A stretch of DNA of 64,000 bases from Hymenobacter polaris (GTDB lineage: Bacteria > Bacteroidota > Bacteroidia > Cytophagales > Hymenobacteraceae): the NCBI RefSeq assembly GCF_012927305.1, contig NZ_JABBGH010000002.1, positions 992,001 through 1,056,000 on the forward strand. Reading direction: 5' to 3'. Shown one piece after another: positions 49,039 to 57,334 of the stretch (position 1 is the first letter of the stretch; the number at the start of each line of letters is the position of its first letter). The position numbers were made by a program, and so were the translations under genes. Below the pieces are notes generated by a model that made no database searches, was not told the DNA's origin, and worked only from the letters and a program-made list of their open reading frames with translations.

Positions 49039-49968
49039 CTACTGGCACTGCTTTTTGTAGGCGCCTGGCGTCAGGCCCTCGTGCTTTTTGAAGAGCGCCT
49101 GGAAGTAGGAGAGGTTGTTGAAGCCGGCGCGCAGGCAGGCGTCGGCCACGCTGATGGCGGGCTGGCGCAGCAGGCGCTTGGCCTCGGCCAGGCGCTCGTG
49201 CACGATGTACTCAACCGGCGTCAAACCCAGCTCGCGCTTGAAGAGGCGGAAGAAGGTGGCTTTGCTCATGCACGCCAGGGCGCTCAGCTTCTCGATGGGC
49301 AGCGGCGCGGTGAGGTGCTGCTTGATGTGCTGCACCACGGCCGCGAAGCGGTGCGTGGTAAGGTGCCGGGCGTAGTCGTGGAAGATGAGCTGGCGGGCCT
49401 GGGTTTGCATGAGGCGCACCAGCAGCTCTTGCAGCGTAAAGCCGGCCAACACATCCTTGGCCGCGTCGGTGGCGCGGGCGGTGGCCACCAGGCGCCCTAG
49501 GGTATCGGTTAGCTCGGGGGTGTTGGTGAGGTGCGCAAACTCGGGGCCGGCTACCTGCCAGGGCTGGTGGGGCTCGGCTAATGGGTACTTTTCATTCAAT
49601 AAATCCACCGTTTGGCGGATGCTGTCGGGTGCGATGGCCACGGCCAGGCACTGCGTGGGCTGCCCCAGGTGCGCCTCTGGGAAGTCGATTTCCATCAGCT
49701 CATCCTCACCCACCACTACCGACTCGCCGGGTAGGTAGTCGAAGGCCGGGCGGCCGGGCAGGTGCATCACCTTCTTGCCCCGCAGCATGGTGGTGAGGGC
49801 CAGGCCGTCGAGGCGCAGCGGCACACGGTGGGCCGCTTGGTGCGTCTCGAAGATGTTTAATTCAAAGGCTTCCAGGGCGAAGACCGTGCGGTTTTCCACC
49901 AGCGAGTGCAGCCGCTCGGGCGCGAGCGTGGGCGTGGCGGCGGGCAGGTGAACGCGGGTGGGAAGCAT
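49039..49968 (-). CDS. AraC-family regulator next to the aldehyde dehydrogenase gene
   Basis: 309 residues. An N-terminal cupin-like ligand domain (about 25-190, with 'ALTTMLRGKKVMHLPGRPAFDYLPGE', split here, near 57-82) is followed by a C-terminal double HTH 'PIEKLSALACMSKATFFRLF', 'RELGLTPVEYIVHERLAEAK' and 'ISVADACLRAGFNNLSYFQALF' with 'KKHEGLTPGAYKK'. It resembles AraC_N-type activators. Being divergent from aldB, with a 300-bp spacer holding a family A repeat, it is a good candidate to control the aldehyde-oxidation genes. Confidence 0.87.
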   Translation of the reverse strand: MLPTRVHLPAATPTLAPERLHSLVENRTVFALEAFELNIFETHQAAHRVPLRLDGLALTTMLRGKKVMHLPGRPAFDYLPGESVVVGEDELMEIDFPEAHLGQPTQCLAVAIAPDSIRQTVDLLNEKYPLAEPHQPWQVAGPEFAHLTNTPELTDTLGRLVATARATDAAKDVLAGFTLQELLVRLMQTQARQLIFHDYARHLTTHRFAAVVQHIKQHLTAPLPIEKLSALACMSKATFFRLFKRELGLTPVEYIVHERLAEAKRLLRQPAISVADACLRAGFNNLSYFQALFKKHEGLTPGAYKKQCQ

Positions 49969-50015
49969 GGGTTGGGAGAGGAAGTGAGCGGAGCGCCTAA
50001 GGGGACAATACGGGC

Positions 50016-50122
50016 AAACAGGCGGTCATGCTGAGCAAAGCCGAAGCATCTCTAACGCTTCGTTGAACGATTCAAACGGTGTGGTAGAGATGCTTCGACT
50101 TCGCTCAGCATGACCGCCTGTT
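50016..50122. repeat. Family A palindromic repeat with extended complementary flanks
   Basis: The outer flanks aaacaggcg / cgcctgttt are fully complementary. The inner cores (gcaaagccgaag against cttcgacttcgc) are imperfect. It lies in the AraC-aldB divergent spacer, so it is not a terminator there. Its proximity to both promoters is unusual for this family. Confidence 0.88.
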
Positions 50123-50223
50123 TGGAATTGATAATCTAAGTAAGTGACTACTTACTAACGAAGTTGAGGCAATTTCGGTATTTTTTGCGACAATACCACA
50201 ACCGGTACCCTAGGGCCTGGGCC

Positions 50224-50231
50224 AACCTTTG
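50224..50231 (+). promoter_or_regulatory. Candidate -7 element (AACCTTTG) for aldB
   Basis: One mismatch to TAnnTTTG, 39 nt before the ATG. A CCCTAGGG lies immediately upstream. Confidence 0.35.
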
Positions 50232-50269
50232 CGGCGTTCCCTAACCCTTTTTTCAATTCCCACTTCGCC

Positions 50270-51799
50270 ATGGCTGAAACCCTCGAAGCGCCTACCTCCG
50301 TGGTGGCCCGCCCCCAATTTAAAACGCACTACGACAACTACATCGGTGGCAAGTGGGTGGCCCCGGTGAAAGGCCAGTACTTCGACAACCCGTCGCCCAT
50401 CGACGGCAAGAACTTCACCAAAGTGGCCCGCTCGACCAAGGAAGACATCGAGCTGGCGCTCGACGCGGCGCACGAGGCCTTCAAAACCTACGGCAAGACC
50501 TCGGCCACCGAGCGCAGCAACATGCTGAACAAAATTGCCAACCGCATCGAGGAAAACCTGCCCTACCTGGCGGCCGTCGAGTGCGTGGAAAACGGCAAGC
50601 CCATCCGCGAAACCACCTACGCCGACATGCCGCTCGTGGTGGACCACTTCCGCTACTTCGCCAGCGTTATCCGGGCCGAGGAAGGCAGCGCCACCGAGCT
50701 GAACAGCACCACTTTGTCGCTGAACATTCAGGAGCCCCTAGGGGTGGTGGGCCAGATTATCCCCTGGAACTTCCCACTGCTGATGGCCACCTGGAAGCTG
50801 GCGCCCGCCCTGGCCGCCGGCTGCTGCGTGGTAATGAAGCCCGCCGAGCAAACGCCCGCCAGCATCATGGTGCTGATGGAGCTAATTGGCGACCTCATCC
50901 CGGCCGGCGTGGTGAACGTGGTCAACGGCTTCGGGCTGGAGGCGGGCAAGCCGCTGGCCTCGTCGCCGCGCATCCAGAAGGCCAGCTTCACGGGCGAAAC
51001 CACCACGGGGCGCCTCATCATGCAGTACGCCGCCGAAAACCTCATCCCCGTCACGATGGAGCTGGGGGGCAAGTCGCCCAACGTGTTCTTTGCCAGCGTG
51101 ATGGCGCACGACGATGATTTCCTCGACAAGGCCATTGAGGGCGCGGTGATGTTTGCCCTCAACCAGGGCGAAATCTGCACCTGCCCCTCGCGCATGCTGG
51201 TGCACGAGGACATCTACGACGAGTTTATGGCCCGCGTCATCGAGCGCGTGAAAGCCATTAAGCTCGGCAATCCGCTGGATATGAACACGATGATGGGCGC
51301 GCAGGCCAGCAACGACCAGTTCGAGAAAATCCTGAGCTACCTGGAAATCGGCAAGGCCGAGGGCGCCGAAGTGCTCACCGGCGGCGAGGCCTACGCCCAA
51401 ACCGACGGCGAGCTGGCCGAGGGCTACTACATCCAGCCCACCGTGTTCCGGGGCCACAACAAGATGCGCATCTTCCAGGAGGAAATCTTCGGCCCGGTGG
51501 TGTCGGTCACCACCTTCCGCACCACCGCAGAGGCCATCGAGCTGGCCAACGACACGCTCTACGGCCTGGGCGCCGGCGTGTGGACGCGCGACGCGCACGA
51601 GCTCTACGAGGTGCCGCGCGCTATTCAGGCCGGCCGCGTGTGGGTGAACTGCTACCACGACTACCCGGCCGGCGCGCCCTTCGGCGGCTACAAGTCGTCG
51701 GGCTTCGGCCGCGAAAACCACAAGATGATGCTGGCCCACTACCGCCAGAACAAGAACATGCTGATTTCCTACAGCGAGAAGCCCCTAGGGTTCTTTTAG
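50270..51799 (+). CDS. aldB: Aldehyde dehydrogenase, acetaldehyde (AldB/ExaC) type
   Basis: NAD(P)-dependent oxidation of acetaldehyde or related aldehydes to acids. 509 residues with '[20 protein letters not shown]' (near 162-181), '[10 protein letters not shown]' (near 242-251), catalytic Glu264 in '[12 protein letters not shown]' and catalytic Cys in '[11 protein letters not shown]' (Cys303). The CTCPSR context is typical of the AldB/ExaC group. '[10 protein letters not shown]' follows. Length matches AldB (about 510). A DUF779 gene lies 650 bp downstream, the usual partner in this group. It is probably regulated by the divergent AraC protein. Confidence 0.92.
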   Translation: MAETLEAPTSVVARPQFKTHYDNYIGGKWVAPVKGQYFDNPSPIDGKNFTKVARSTKEDIELALDAAHEAFKTYGKTSATERSNMLNKIANRIEENLPYLAAVECVENGKPIRETTYADMPLVVDHFRYFASVIRAEEGSATELNSTTLSLNIQEPLGVVGQIIPWNFPLLMATWKLAPALAAGCCVVMKPAEQTPASIMVLMELIGDLIPAGVVNVVNGFGLEAGKPLASSPRIQKASFTGETTTGRLIMQYAAENLIPVTMELGGKSPNVFFASVMAHDDDFLDKAIEGAVMFALNQGEICTCPSRMLVHEDIYDEFMARVIERVKAIKLGNPLDMNTMMGAQASNDQFEKILSYLEIGKAEGAEVLTGGEAYAQTDGELAEGYYIQPTVFRGHNKMRIFQEEIFGPVVSVTTFRTTAEAIELANDTLYGLGAGVWTRDAHELYEVPRAIQAGRVWVNCYHDYPAGAPFGGYKSSGFGRENHKMMLAHYRQNKNMLISYSEKPLGFF

Positions 51800-51827
51800 G
51801 CCGTAAACACAAGGGCTCATAAAAGAT

Positions 51828-51932
51828 GAAAGACGGTCATGCTGAGCTTGCCGAAGCATCTCTACCGCGTTGTTGAACGATGCGAGGCGGCGTGGTAGAG
51901 ATGCTTCGGCAAGCTCAGCATGACCGTCTTTC
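51828..51932. repeat. Family A palindromic repeat with extended complementary flanks
   Basis: Core gtcatgctgagcttgccgaag and complement are perfect. The flanks gaaagacg / cgtctttc are copy-specific but complementary. It lies directly after aldB, splitting it from the DUF779 unit. Confidence 0.9.
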
Positions 51933-52014
51933 TAAATTAGAGTACCCCTAGGCATAGTGCAACCCAAGTAGCCGGCGAGGCCTCTTTTAATTACTTACCA
52001 ACTACGCCGTTGCC

Positions 52015-52443
52015 ATGAAGCTGCTACTCCTAGGCCTCGCGCTGCTGGCCACTCCTGCCGCCCGCGCCCAACTGCTGCCCGTGCCCAACACCCGCAACCC
52101 CGACTGGGAGCAAACTGATACCAAGCTCGGCTTCCGCCCCAGCCGGCCCGATACCCTGCCCGCCGGGCGCGACCGCATGCCCATTGCCGACCCCAACCGC
52201 GGCAACCGGGCGGCCATGCCCAACGCCTTGGGTAAGAAAAGCTTACTCGGCATGAACGGCAGCTACCACTACTGGGATGCCGCGCGCAAGCTGGGCTACG
52301 AGTGGAAAGCCCGGCCCGGCAGCAACAGCGCCGCGCCCGATAGCCTCGTTACAGTGTACCAGCAGGCTACCGGCGCCACCTACACCTACCGCCGGCGCCC
52401 CGCGCCCACAGCCACGCCGCGCCTGCTTAGTCCCGGCAAATAA
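52015..52443 (+). CDS. Exported protein, unknown function
   Basis: 142 residues with a signal peptide 1-18 ('...LLATPAARAQ'). The mature part is Pro/Arg-rich and probably little structured: 'RNPDWEQTDTKLGFRPSRPD' (near 27-46), 'ADPNRGNRAAMPNALGKKSL' (near 58-77), 'YHYWDAARKLGYEWKARPG' (near 84-102) and a C-terminus rich in Pro/Thr. No domain recognised. It lies between aldB and the DUF779 gene and runs 12 bp into the latter's start, so the two may be co-transcribed. This position may be fortuitous. Confidence 0.6.
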   Translation: MKLLLLGLALLATPAARAQLLPVPNTRNPDWEQTDTKLGFRPSRPDTLPAGRDRMPIADPNRGNRAAMPNALGKKSLLGMNGSYHYWDAARKLGYEWKARPGSNSAAPDSLVTVYQQATGATYTYRRRPAPTATPRLLSPGK

Positions 52444-52455
52444 CAACTTCTGCTC

Positions 52456-52848
52456 ATGCCCACCCCCCGCGTTCTCGCTACCCAAGCCGCCGAGGCTACC
52501 ATCGACCTGCTGCGCGACGAGCACGGCCCGCTCATGTTTCACCAAAGCGGCGGCTGCTGCGACGGCTCCTCGCCCATGTGCTTCGCCAAGGGCGAGTTTC
52601 GGGTGGGCGCCAACGACGTGTGGCTAGGTTGCATCCACGGCTGCGACTTCTTCATGACGGCCGCGCAGTTTGCCTACTGGCAGCACACCCAGCTGACGGT
52701 GGATGTGGTGAAGGGCCGCGGCGCCAGCTTCTCGCTCGAAATACCCCTAGGGGTGCGCTTCCTCATTCGCTCGCGCCTTTTCACCGAGGAAGAAGAACAA
52801 GACATAGCGCCCGTCTTCGCCGGCGACGAGTACCCGCAGGAAGCTTAG
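52456..52848 (+). CDS. DUF779 protein, partner of aldehyde dehydrogenase
   Basis: 130 residues. 'LRDEHGPLMFHQSGGCCDGSSPMCF' (split here, near 20-44), 'VWLGCIHGCDFFMTAAQFAYW' region (near 55-75) and 'GRGASFSLEIPLGVRFLIRSR' (near 88-108) are the DUF779 signature, including the GGCCDGSSPMC cysteine cluster. In other genomes DUF779 genes lie next to AldB/ExaC-type acetaldehyde dehydrogenases. The biochemical role is unknown; the cysteines could bind a metal. A bidirectional terminator follows 15 bp after the stop. Confidence 0.9.
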   Translation: MPTPRVLATQAAEATIDLLRDEHGPLMFHQSGGCCDGSSPMCFAKGEFRVGANDVWLGCIHGCDFFMTAAQFAYWQHTQLTVDVVKGRGASFSLEIPLGVRFLIRSRLFTEEEEQDIAPVFAGDEYPQEA

Positions 52849-52863
52849 GCCCTACCAATATGC

Positions 52864-52897
52864 AAAAGGCCGCTGCAAGTCTTTGCAGCGGCCCTTT
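52864..52897. terminator. Bidirectional intrinsic terminator
   Basis: Perfect 11-bp stem ggccgctgcaa / ttgcagcggcc with loop GTCT and flanking A4 / CTTT. It separates the convergent DUF779 gene and the minus-strand exported protein gene. Confidence 0.85.
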
Positions 52898-52921
52898 AGC
52901 TTTCCAGGTAGCAGGTACTAA

Positions 52922-53287
52922 CTACTTCAAATTGCCTATTCGAAAGGTCGCTTTGGCGCCAGGGGTGAAGTCTCGCACAAAACCAAAGGAGTAGTCATTG
53001 GTCAACTCATCGTCAGTGGCGCTGCCCCAGGTGTAGCCTTCGCAATCCACGTGGAAGCTGATTTTGGTCAGGTATCCTTCTTTATCAAATTCCAGCCGGT
53101 CGTATTCCAAGATAAGGCCGTCTTTTAATACATCTTGCTTGATAGTAGCTAGCTGCGTAAACGTAGTCTTGCGGTTAAAATAAACCACCACTTGCTTCGG
53201 CGTTGGCGCGTGGATTGGCGCGGGGGCCGGTACGCTGGCCATGGCTGGCGCGGCCAGCAGAATACCACAAAGGAGCAGCAGCTTCAT
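52922..53287 (-). CDS. Exported protein, unknown function
   Basis: 121 residues, signal peptide 1-17 ('...ILLAAPAMAS'). The mature part begins with a Pro/Ala linker and then 'QVVVYFNRKTTFTQLATIKQDV' (near 32-53), 'LILEYDRLEFDKEGYLTKISF' (near 58-78) and 'GKATFRIGNLK'-like end. The strand-helix pattern 'LATIKQDVLKDGLILEYDRLEF' looks like a small alpha/beta domain also seen in M56-associated Bacteroidota proteins. It is monocistronic, with terminators on both sides. Confidence 0.65.
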   Translation of the reverse strand: MKLLLLCGILLAAPAMASVPAPAPIHAPTPKQVVVYFNRKTTFTQLATIKQDVLKDGLILEYDRLEFDKEGYLTKISFHVDCEGYTWGSATDDELTNDYSFGFVRDFTPGAKATFRIGNLK

Positions 53288-53381
53288 AAGAAAAAGGACT
53301 AGTTCCAGGCACCGTGCGCTGGCCTAGGCAAGTATACTAAAGTATTGGTGGTTAAGTTGAAGTAAGTGGTGCTAGCCGCCA

Positions 53382-53419
53382 AAAAAGCCGCCCTTTCGAT
53401 TACGAAAAGGCGGCTTTTT
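53382..53419. terminator. Bidirectional intrinsic terminator
   Basis: Stem aaaaagccgcc / ggcggcttttt with an inner AT-rich part 'ctttcgattacgaaaag' that also pairs. It follows the stop of the NTF2-like lipoprotein gene by about 17 bp on the minus strand. Confidence 0.85.
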
Positions 53420-53435
53420 CTTAACGCGGCAAAAA

Positions 53436-53939
53436 CTACTTCGTCTGCACTGGCAGGTCTTCGAGCTGGGCCAGGCTGAGCTTCCAGGTGCCGTCGCTGG
53501 CTTTCTTCCAAATGAAGACGTAGTTGCCCTGGCCTTCGCCGGTCGTGCGCTCGGTACCGCTGGGCAGCACATCGACCGAGAAGGTGCCCGCCTCGTAAGC
53601 CAGCGCGTCGCTGTTGCTGCTGCTAACGGTGTTGGTTTTGAGGTTGGAAATGGTGTTGATGGTAGGCGTCACCCATTTATTGGTCACGTCGCCTTTGCCG
53701 CTGAAGTGGGTTTCGCCCTGCAAAAACTGCACATCGTCGCCCAGCATCGAGGCTACTTTAGCAGCGTCCTTGCTGTTCCAGGCGCTGATAAACTGCTGGT
53801 CGAGGCTGGCTACGTCGGCCGTCGTGCCGGCAGGGGCAGTCGTGCCAGTGGCAGGCGCAGTAGTAGCTGCCTCGTTGTTTTTGCCGGAGCACGAAGCCAG
53901 CAGGGCGGCTACGCACACAATAGGCAGGTAAGCTTTCAT
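53436..53939 (-). CDS. NTF2-like (DUF4440-type) lipoprotein
   Basis: 167 residues. Lipobox 'LLASC' with acylated Cys17, then an Ala/Thr-rich linker to about 42. The domain 'VASLDQQFISAWNSKDAAKVASML' (split here, near 43-66), 'DDVQFLQGETHFSGKGDVT', 'NYVFIWKKASDGTWKLSLAQL' is the NTF2/SnoaL-like fold of DUF4440 proteins, small cone-shaped domains with varied or no catalysis. It is membrane-anchored through lipid. A palindromic spacer lies upstream. Confidence 0.85.
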   Translation of the reverse strand: MKAYLPIVCVAALLASCSGKNNEAATTAPATGTTAPAGTTADVASLDQQFISAWNSKDAAKVASMLGDDVQFLQGETHFSGKGDVTNKWVTPTINTISNLKTNTVSSSNSDALAYEAGTFSVDVLPSGTERTTGEGQGNYVFIWKKASDGTWKLSLAQLEDLPVQTK

Positions 53940-53980
53940 ACGAAGGGTTTTGGTGTAGGAGGAGAGTTATTAGTGATGAA

Positions 53981-54040
53981 TGACTAACTACTAGTGACTA
54001 ATGACCAGTTTATCAAACACTAGTCACTAGTAGTTAGTCA
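53981..54040. repeat. Perfect 20-bp inverted repeat rich in ACTAGT
   Basis: Arms tgactaactactagtgacta and its exact complement tagtcactagtagttagtca around a 20-nt loop. Additional partial copies 'tagtgatgaatgactaa' flank it. It is unlike families A and B, AT-rich, and lies in the spacer between two minus-strand genes. Confidence 0.9.
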
Positions 54041-54048
54041 CTAACCGC

Positions 54049-54627
54049 TTACCAGCTTTTGCGGAGCACTTTGGAGTTGGGATAAGCGGTGCCGGCTACC
54101 CCGTATTGGGGGTTAGGCAGGTAGCCATCGGCCACGGTGGGCTCAGTATTGGCGGCTACCAGGGCGGTGGTGGCGGCGGCCGTAGTGGCCACGGCGGCAG
54201 CGGTGCGGGCCGGGCTGGCGGCGCCAAAGCTAGTGGTGGGGCGCGCTTCAGCGGCGCGGGTTTCGGCGGCCTGGCGGGCGGCTACGGCGTTGCGCTCGGC
54301 GGCAGCGGCGCGGGCGTTGGCCTCGGCAATGCGCTCGTTGGCGGCGGCGCGCTCGGCCGCGGCTGCGGCGGCTTTTTTCTTCTTGCTATTGATAATGGCC
54401 CCCACGCCGTAGCCGGCAGCGGCTCCGCCCGCCCCGCCAATCAGGGCGCCTACTTTACGGTTGCGCCCGTTGATGAGGGCGCCGCCCAAAATGCCGGCCG
54501 CGCCGCCAATAACGGCACCTTTGGCCTGGGGGCTCCAGCCTTTGCGGGCCTGAGCCTGCGCTTCCGAAGAAGCAAAAAGAGTCAGTAGGAAGGCCGGGAT
54601 GAGTAGCAGCCAGCTAATGCGTTTCAT
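54049..54627 (-). CDS. Exported glycine-zipper (YMGG-like) protein
   Basis: 192 residues, signal peptide 1-26 ('...LFASSEAQAQ'). Two Gly-rich zipper segments 'GAVIGGAAGILGGALINGRN' (36-55) and 'GALIGGAGGAAAGYGVGAII' (60-79) suggest membrane-associated helices. They are followed by a coiled-coil-like Ala/Arg/Glu-rich region (about 83-130) and an Ala/Thr tail. Glycine-zipper proteins of this type are outer-membrane-associated in many Gram-negatives; function unclear. The ATG at 54627 starts the signal peptide directly; the longer frame encodes no conserved sequence. Confidence 0.8.
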   Translation of the reverse strand: MKRISWLLLIPAFLLTLFASSEAQAQARKGWSPQAKGAVIGGAAGILGGALINGRNRKVGALIGGAGGAAAGYGVGAIINSKKKKAAAAAAERAAANERIAEANARAAAAERNAVAARQAAETRAAEARPTTSFGAASPARTAAAVATTAAATTALVAANTEPTVADGYLPNPQYGVAGTAYPNSKVLRKSW

Positions 54628-54830
54628 ACGAAAAAAAGATAAGGAAGGTGAAAGAGAAGCCCCGGTGTAATGGCGTTTACAAGCACTGTGCCAGGTACGA
54701 AGCTGCTCGGCGCGAGGTTTGACCAAGAGCGCGACAATTTACCTTAGTAGTAAGCTAACTGCAAGCAAATTAGCTCATTCTTTTTGCCGAAGGCCTCGCC
54801 GAACCGCCCCGCCCTAGGGCCCGCGTCAGG

Positions 54831-57275
54831 CTACTGCTGGCGCACCAGCACGCGCACGTCCACGTTGCGGCCGTGGTCATCGGCGCACGAGATTTTGACC
54901 TCGCCCAGCGGCGGCCGGAAAAACACCCGTCCAGCGGCCGGCGCCGCCTGCACAAACCGGTCGTTGACGTACCAATACACCTGGCGCACCTCGGCCGGGG
55001 CGGCGCAGCTCAGCAGCAGGCGCTGGGGCTCGCCCGCGCTTAGCACGTACTCGGCGTGGGCCGCGGGCGAGGTAATGGCCAGCGCCGGGGCGGCCCCGGC
55101 CCCAGCCTCAGTGGCGCTGGCTTGCACCAGGCGGCAGGCGGGGTTGTGGGGCGGCAGGCGGCGGGTGGGCAAGCCCTGGCTTTCGCGGAAGGCCAGCACC
55201 TCGGGCGGCAGCCTAGGGTAGAGGGCGCGCCGAAAGCCGGTGGCCGGCACGCAGGCCCGGCAGTAGCACATGGCCCCGTCGGCCGACACCAGCACCTCCT
55301 GTTGGTGCTGGCAGCGCTGCCCCCCGCTGGCGCCCAGCAGGTAGTAATCGAGGAGCTGGTCGGGGCAGTGGGCGCCGGGCACCTGGCCAGTGGCAGCGCA
55401 GACCAACCGAAAATCGACGCTGGCCGGCGGCGCGTACCAGGTAGCGGGGGTGTTGTAGCTCAAGGTATTGAACAAGGCAAACAGCAGCGGTGAGGCCACG
55501 TCGGCCCCGGTGAGGGCGGGGCTGCCGCGCCCGTCGAAGTTGCCCAGCCACACCCCAATGGTATACTCCTGGTTGTAGCCGATGCTCCAGGCGTCGCGGC
55601 GGCCGTAGCTGGTACCGGTTTTCCAGGCAATGCGCGGCAGGTGGCGGGTGGCCGCCGCGTCGAGCGGCAAGTCGGGCCGCGTGCGCTGCGCCAGGATATC
55701 GGTGATGAGAAAGGCCGCGCCTTCAGAAAGCAAGACTCGCCCTCTGCGGGCAACCCCACCCCCGGCCCCTCCTCTCCGGGAGAGGGGAGCCGGACGTTTG
55801 TTTACGACAGCGCTGCCGTGGCTCCCCTCTCCCGGAGGGGAGGGGCCGGGGGTGAGGTCCCCCGCGGAGGGCGAAACCACTTTCAACTCCCGATACCGCC
55901 CCCCGTCGGCCAGGGCGGCGTAGAGGCCGGTTAGCTCCTCCAGAGTAGCGCCGCAGCCCCCTAGGATGGTGCTGAGGCCCAGGCGGGGCGCATCGTGGGC
56001 GACTTGCCGAAAGTGCGCCTGACGTAGGGTAGCCGTGAAATTGTCCACGCCTACCTCCGAAAGCAGCCGTACGGCCGGGATATTGAGCGAGTAGGTGAGG
56101 GCGCGCTCGGCGGTTACCTGGCCCTGGCAGCGCTTGTCGAAGTTCTCGGGCCGGAAGCCCTGGAAATTGGCCGGCACGTCGGGCAGCACGGTTTTGGGCG
56201 TGGCCAGGCCGCGGTCGAAGGCCAGGCCGTAGAGCAGCGGCTTGAGCGTGGAGCCCGGCGAGCGCACGGCCCGCACGCCATCTACCTGCCCTAGGGCCCC
56301 GGCGTCGGCAAAGTCGGCCGAGCCCACGTAGGCCTCCACGGCGCGGGTGCGGTTGCGCACCACCAGCACGGCCGCCTGCGTGATGCCTAGGGTAGCCAGC
56401 CGGCGCACGTAGTTGCGGGCCAGGTCTTCGGCGCGGGCCTGGCTGGCGGGCCGCAAGGTGCTGCGAATGAGCGCCTGGCCAGGGTGGGCCAGCACCAGTC
56501 GCCGGGCCAGGTGCGGGGCCAGGGTGGGGGCGGGGTGGCGGTGGGCGTCGAGCGGCTCGGCCAGCGCGTCGGCCACGTCCTGGGCCGGGAACAGGTAGTG
56601 CTGCCCGAAGTAGCGCAGCCAGCGGTTGCGCTCGCGCACGATGGCCGCGTTGTCGCGCCCCAGCACCAGCCCGCCCGGCCGGTTCGGAATGATGGCCAGC
56701 GTCACGGTTTGAGCCAGCGAGAGGTAGTCGGGCGGCTGCTGGAAGTAAAGCAGCGCCGCCGACTTCACGCCCTCAATGTTGGAGCCGTAGGGCACCAGGT
56801 TGAGGTAGAGCTGCAAAATCTCGGCCTTGCTGTAGTGCGCCTCCAGCTGCACGGCGCGGGCCATTTCGAACAGCTTGTGGGGCCAGGTGCGGCTTTTGGG
56901 CTCCAGTAGGCGCGCTACCTGCATGGTAATGGTGCTGGCCCCGGTAGTGCGGCCCCGGCCCAGCAGGTTGCGCCCGGCCGCCTGCACCACGGCCAGCGGG
57001 TTCACCCCCGGGTGGTAGCGAAAATACCGGTCCTCCTTCTCGATGATGGCCGTTTGCAGCGCGGGCGTAATCTCGGCCAACTCGGTTTTGAGGCGCCACT
57101 TCTGCGTCGGGTTCAGGTAAGCGTGCAGGGCCGAGCCGTCCTGGGCCAGCACCAGGGGCGAGTACTGCGGCGCGGGTGGCAGCGGCAGCAGCCAGTCGAG
57201 CAGCAGCAGCGCGCCGGTGAGCGCCAGCAGCCCGCCTAGCCAGTGAAAAAGCCGTTTTTGCCGCTGCGTGCGCAT
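54831..57275 (-). CDS. pbpC: Penicillin-binding protein 1C, with an in-frame repeat insertion
   Basis: 814 residues. Membrane anchor about 10-28. The transglycosylase domain has 'IIEKEDRYFRYHPGVNPL' (near 69-86) and 'TTGASTITMQVARLL'. The transpeptidase has 'SPGSTLKPLLYG' (active Ser near 338), 'SLNIPAVRLL' and 'WKTGTSYGRRDAW' (near 551). A C-terminal Cys-rich BiPBP_C-type domain is present ('AITSPAAHAEYVLSAGE'). Residues about 467-512 derive from a palindromic repeat and read 'LTPGPSPPGEGS...APLSRRGGAGG', between the SLN and KTG motifs. Otherwise the length and motifs fit PbpC. The ATG at 57275 precedes the anchor. Confidence 0.93.
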   Translation of the reverse strand: MRTQRQKRLFHWLGGLLALTGALLLLDWLLPLPPAPQYSPLVLAQDGSALHAYLNPTQKWRLKTELAEITPALQTAIIEKEDRYFRYHPGVNPLAVVQAAGRNLLGRGRTTGASTITMQVARLLEPKSRTWPHKLFEMARAVQLEAHYSKAEILQLYLNLVPYGSNIEGVKSAALLYFQQPPDYLSLAQTVTLAIIPNRPGGLVLGRDNAAIVRERNRWLRYFGQHYLFPAQDVADALAEPLDAHRHPAPTLAPHLARRLVLAHPGQALIRSTLRPASQARAEDLARNYVRRLATLGITQAAVLVVRNRTRAVEAYVGSADFADAGALGQVDGVRAVRSPGSTLKPLLYGLAFDRGLATPKTVLPDVPANFQGFRPENFDKRCQGQVTAERALTYSLNIPAVRLLSEVGVDNFTATLRQAHFRQVAHDAPRLGLSTILGGCGATLEELTGLYAALADGGRYRELKVVSPSAGDLTPGPSPPGEGSHGSAVVNKRPAPLSRRGGAGGGVARRGRVLLSEGAAFLITDILAQRTRPDLPLDAAATRHLPRIAWKTGTSYGRRDAWSIGYNQEYTIGVWLGNFDGRGSPALTGADVASPLLFALFNTLSYNTPATWYAPPASVDFRLVCAATGQVPGAHCPDQLLDYYLLGASGGQRCQHQQEVLVSADGAMCYCRACVPATGFRRALYPRLPPEVLAFRESQGLPTRRLPPHNPACRLVQASATEAGAGAAPALAITSPAAHAEYVLSAGEPQRLLLSCAAPAEVRQVYWYVNDRFVQAAPAAGRVFFRPPLGEVKISCADDHGRNVDVRVLVRQQ
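55738..55873. repeat. GC-rich palindromic repeat (family C) inserted in frame in pbpC
   Basis: A 136-bp inverted repeat: outer arms tcgccctctgcggg / cccgcggagggcga, inner arms ccccacccccggcccctcct and complement, then tctccgggagaggggag / ctcccctctcccgga. The loop is about 32 bp. It is open in the pbpC frame and encodes Pro/Gly/Arg-rich peptide. The same peptide signature occurs in unrelated proteins of many bacteria. Confidence 0.88.
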
Positions 57276-57334
57276 AGCCAAAAGTAGCGTGGCTGCCTGC
57301 GTTGGTCCTAGGCCCATTTACGGTAAAAAAGGCC

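Noticed and set aside
55738..55873. Strong hairpin in pbpC read as a terminator
   Set aside because: It has no T-run and lies mid-gene in an otherwise intact coding frame; it fits an inserted repeat better.
54831..57275. pbpC considered frameshifted because of odd Pro/Gly/Arg residues near 467-512
   Set aside because: The frame is continuous and both flanks carry correct PbpC motifs, so it is an insertion, not a frameshift.
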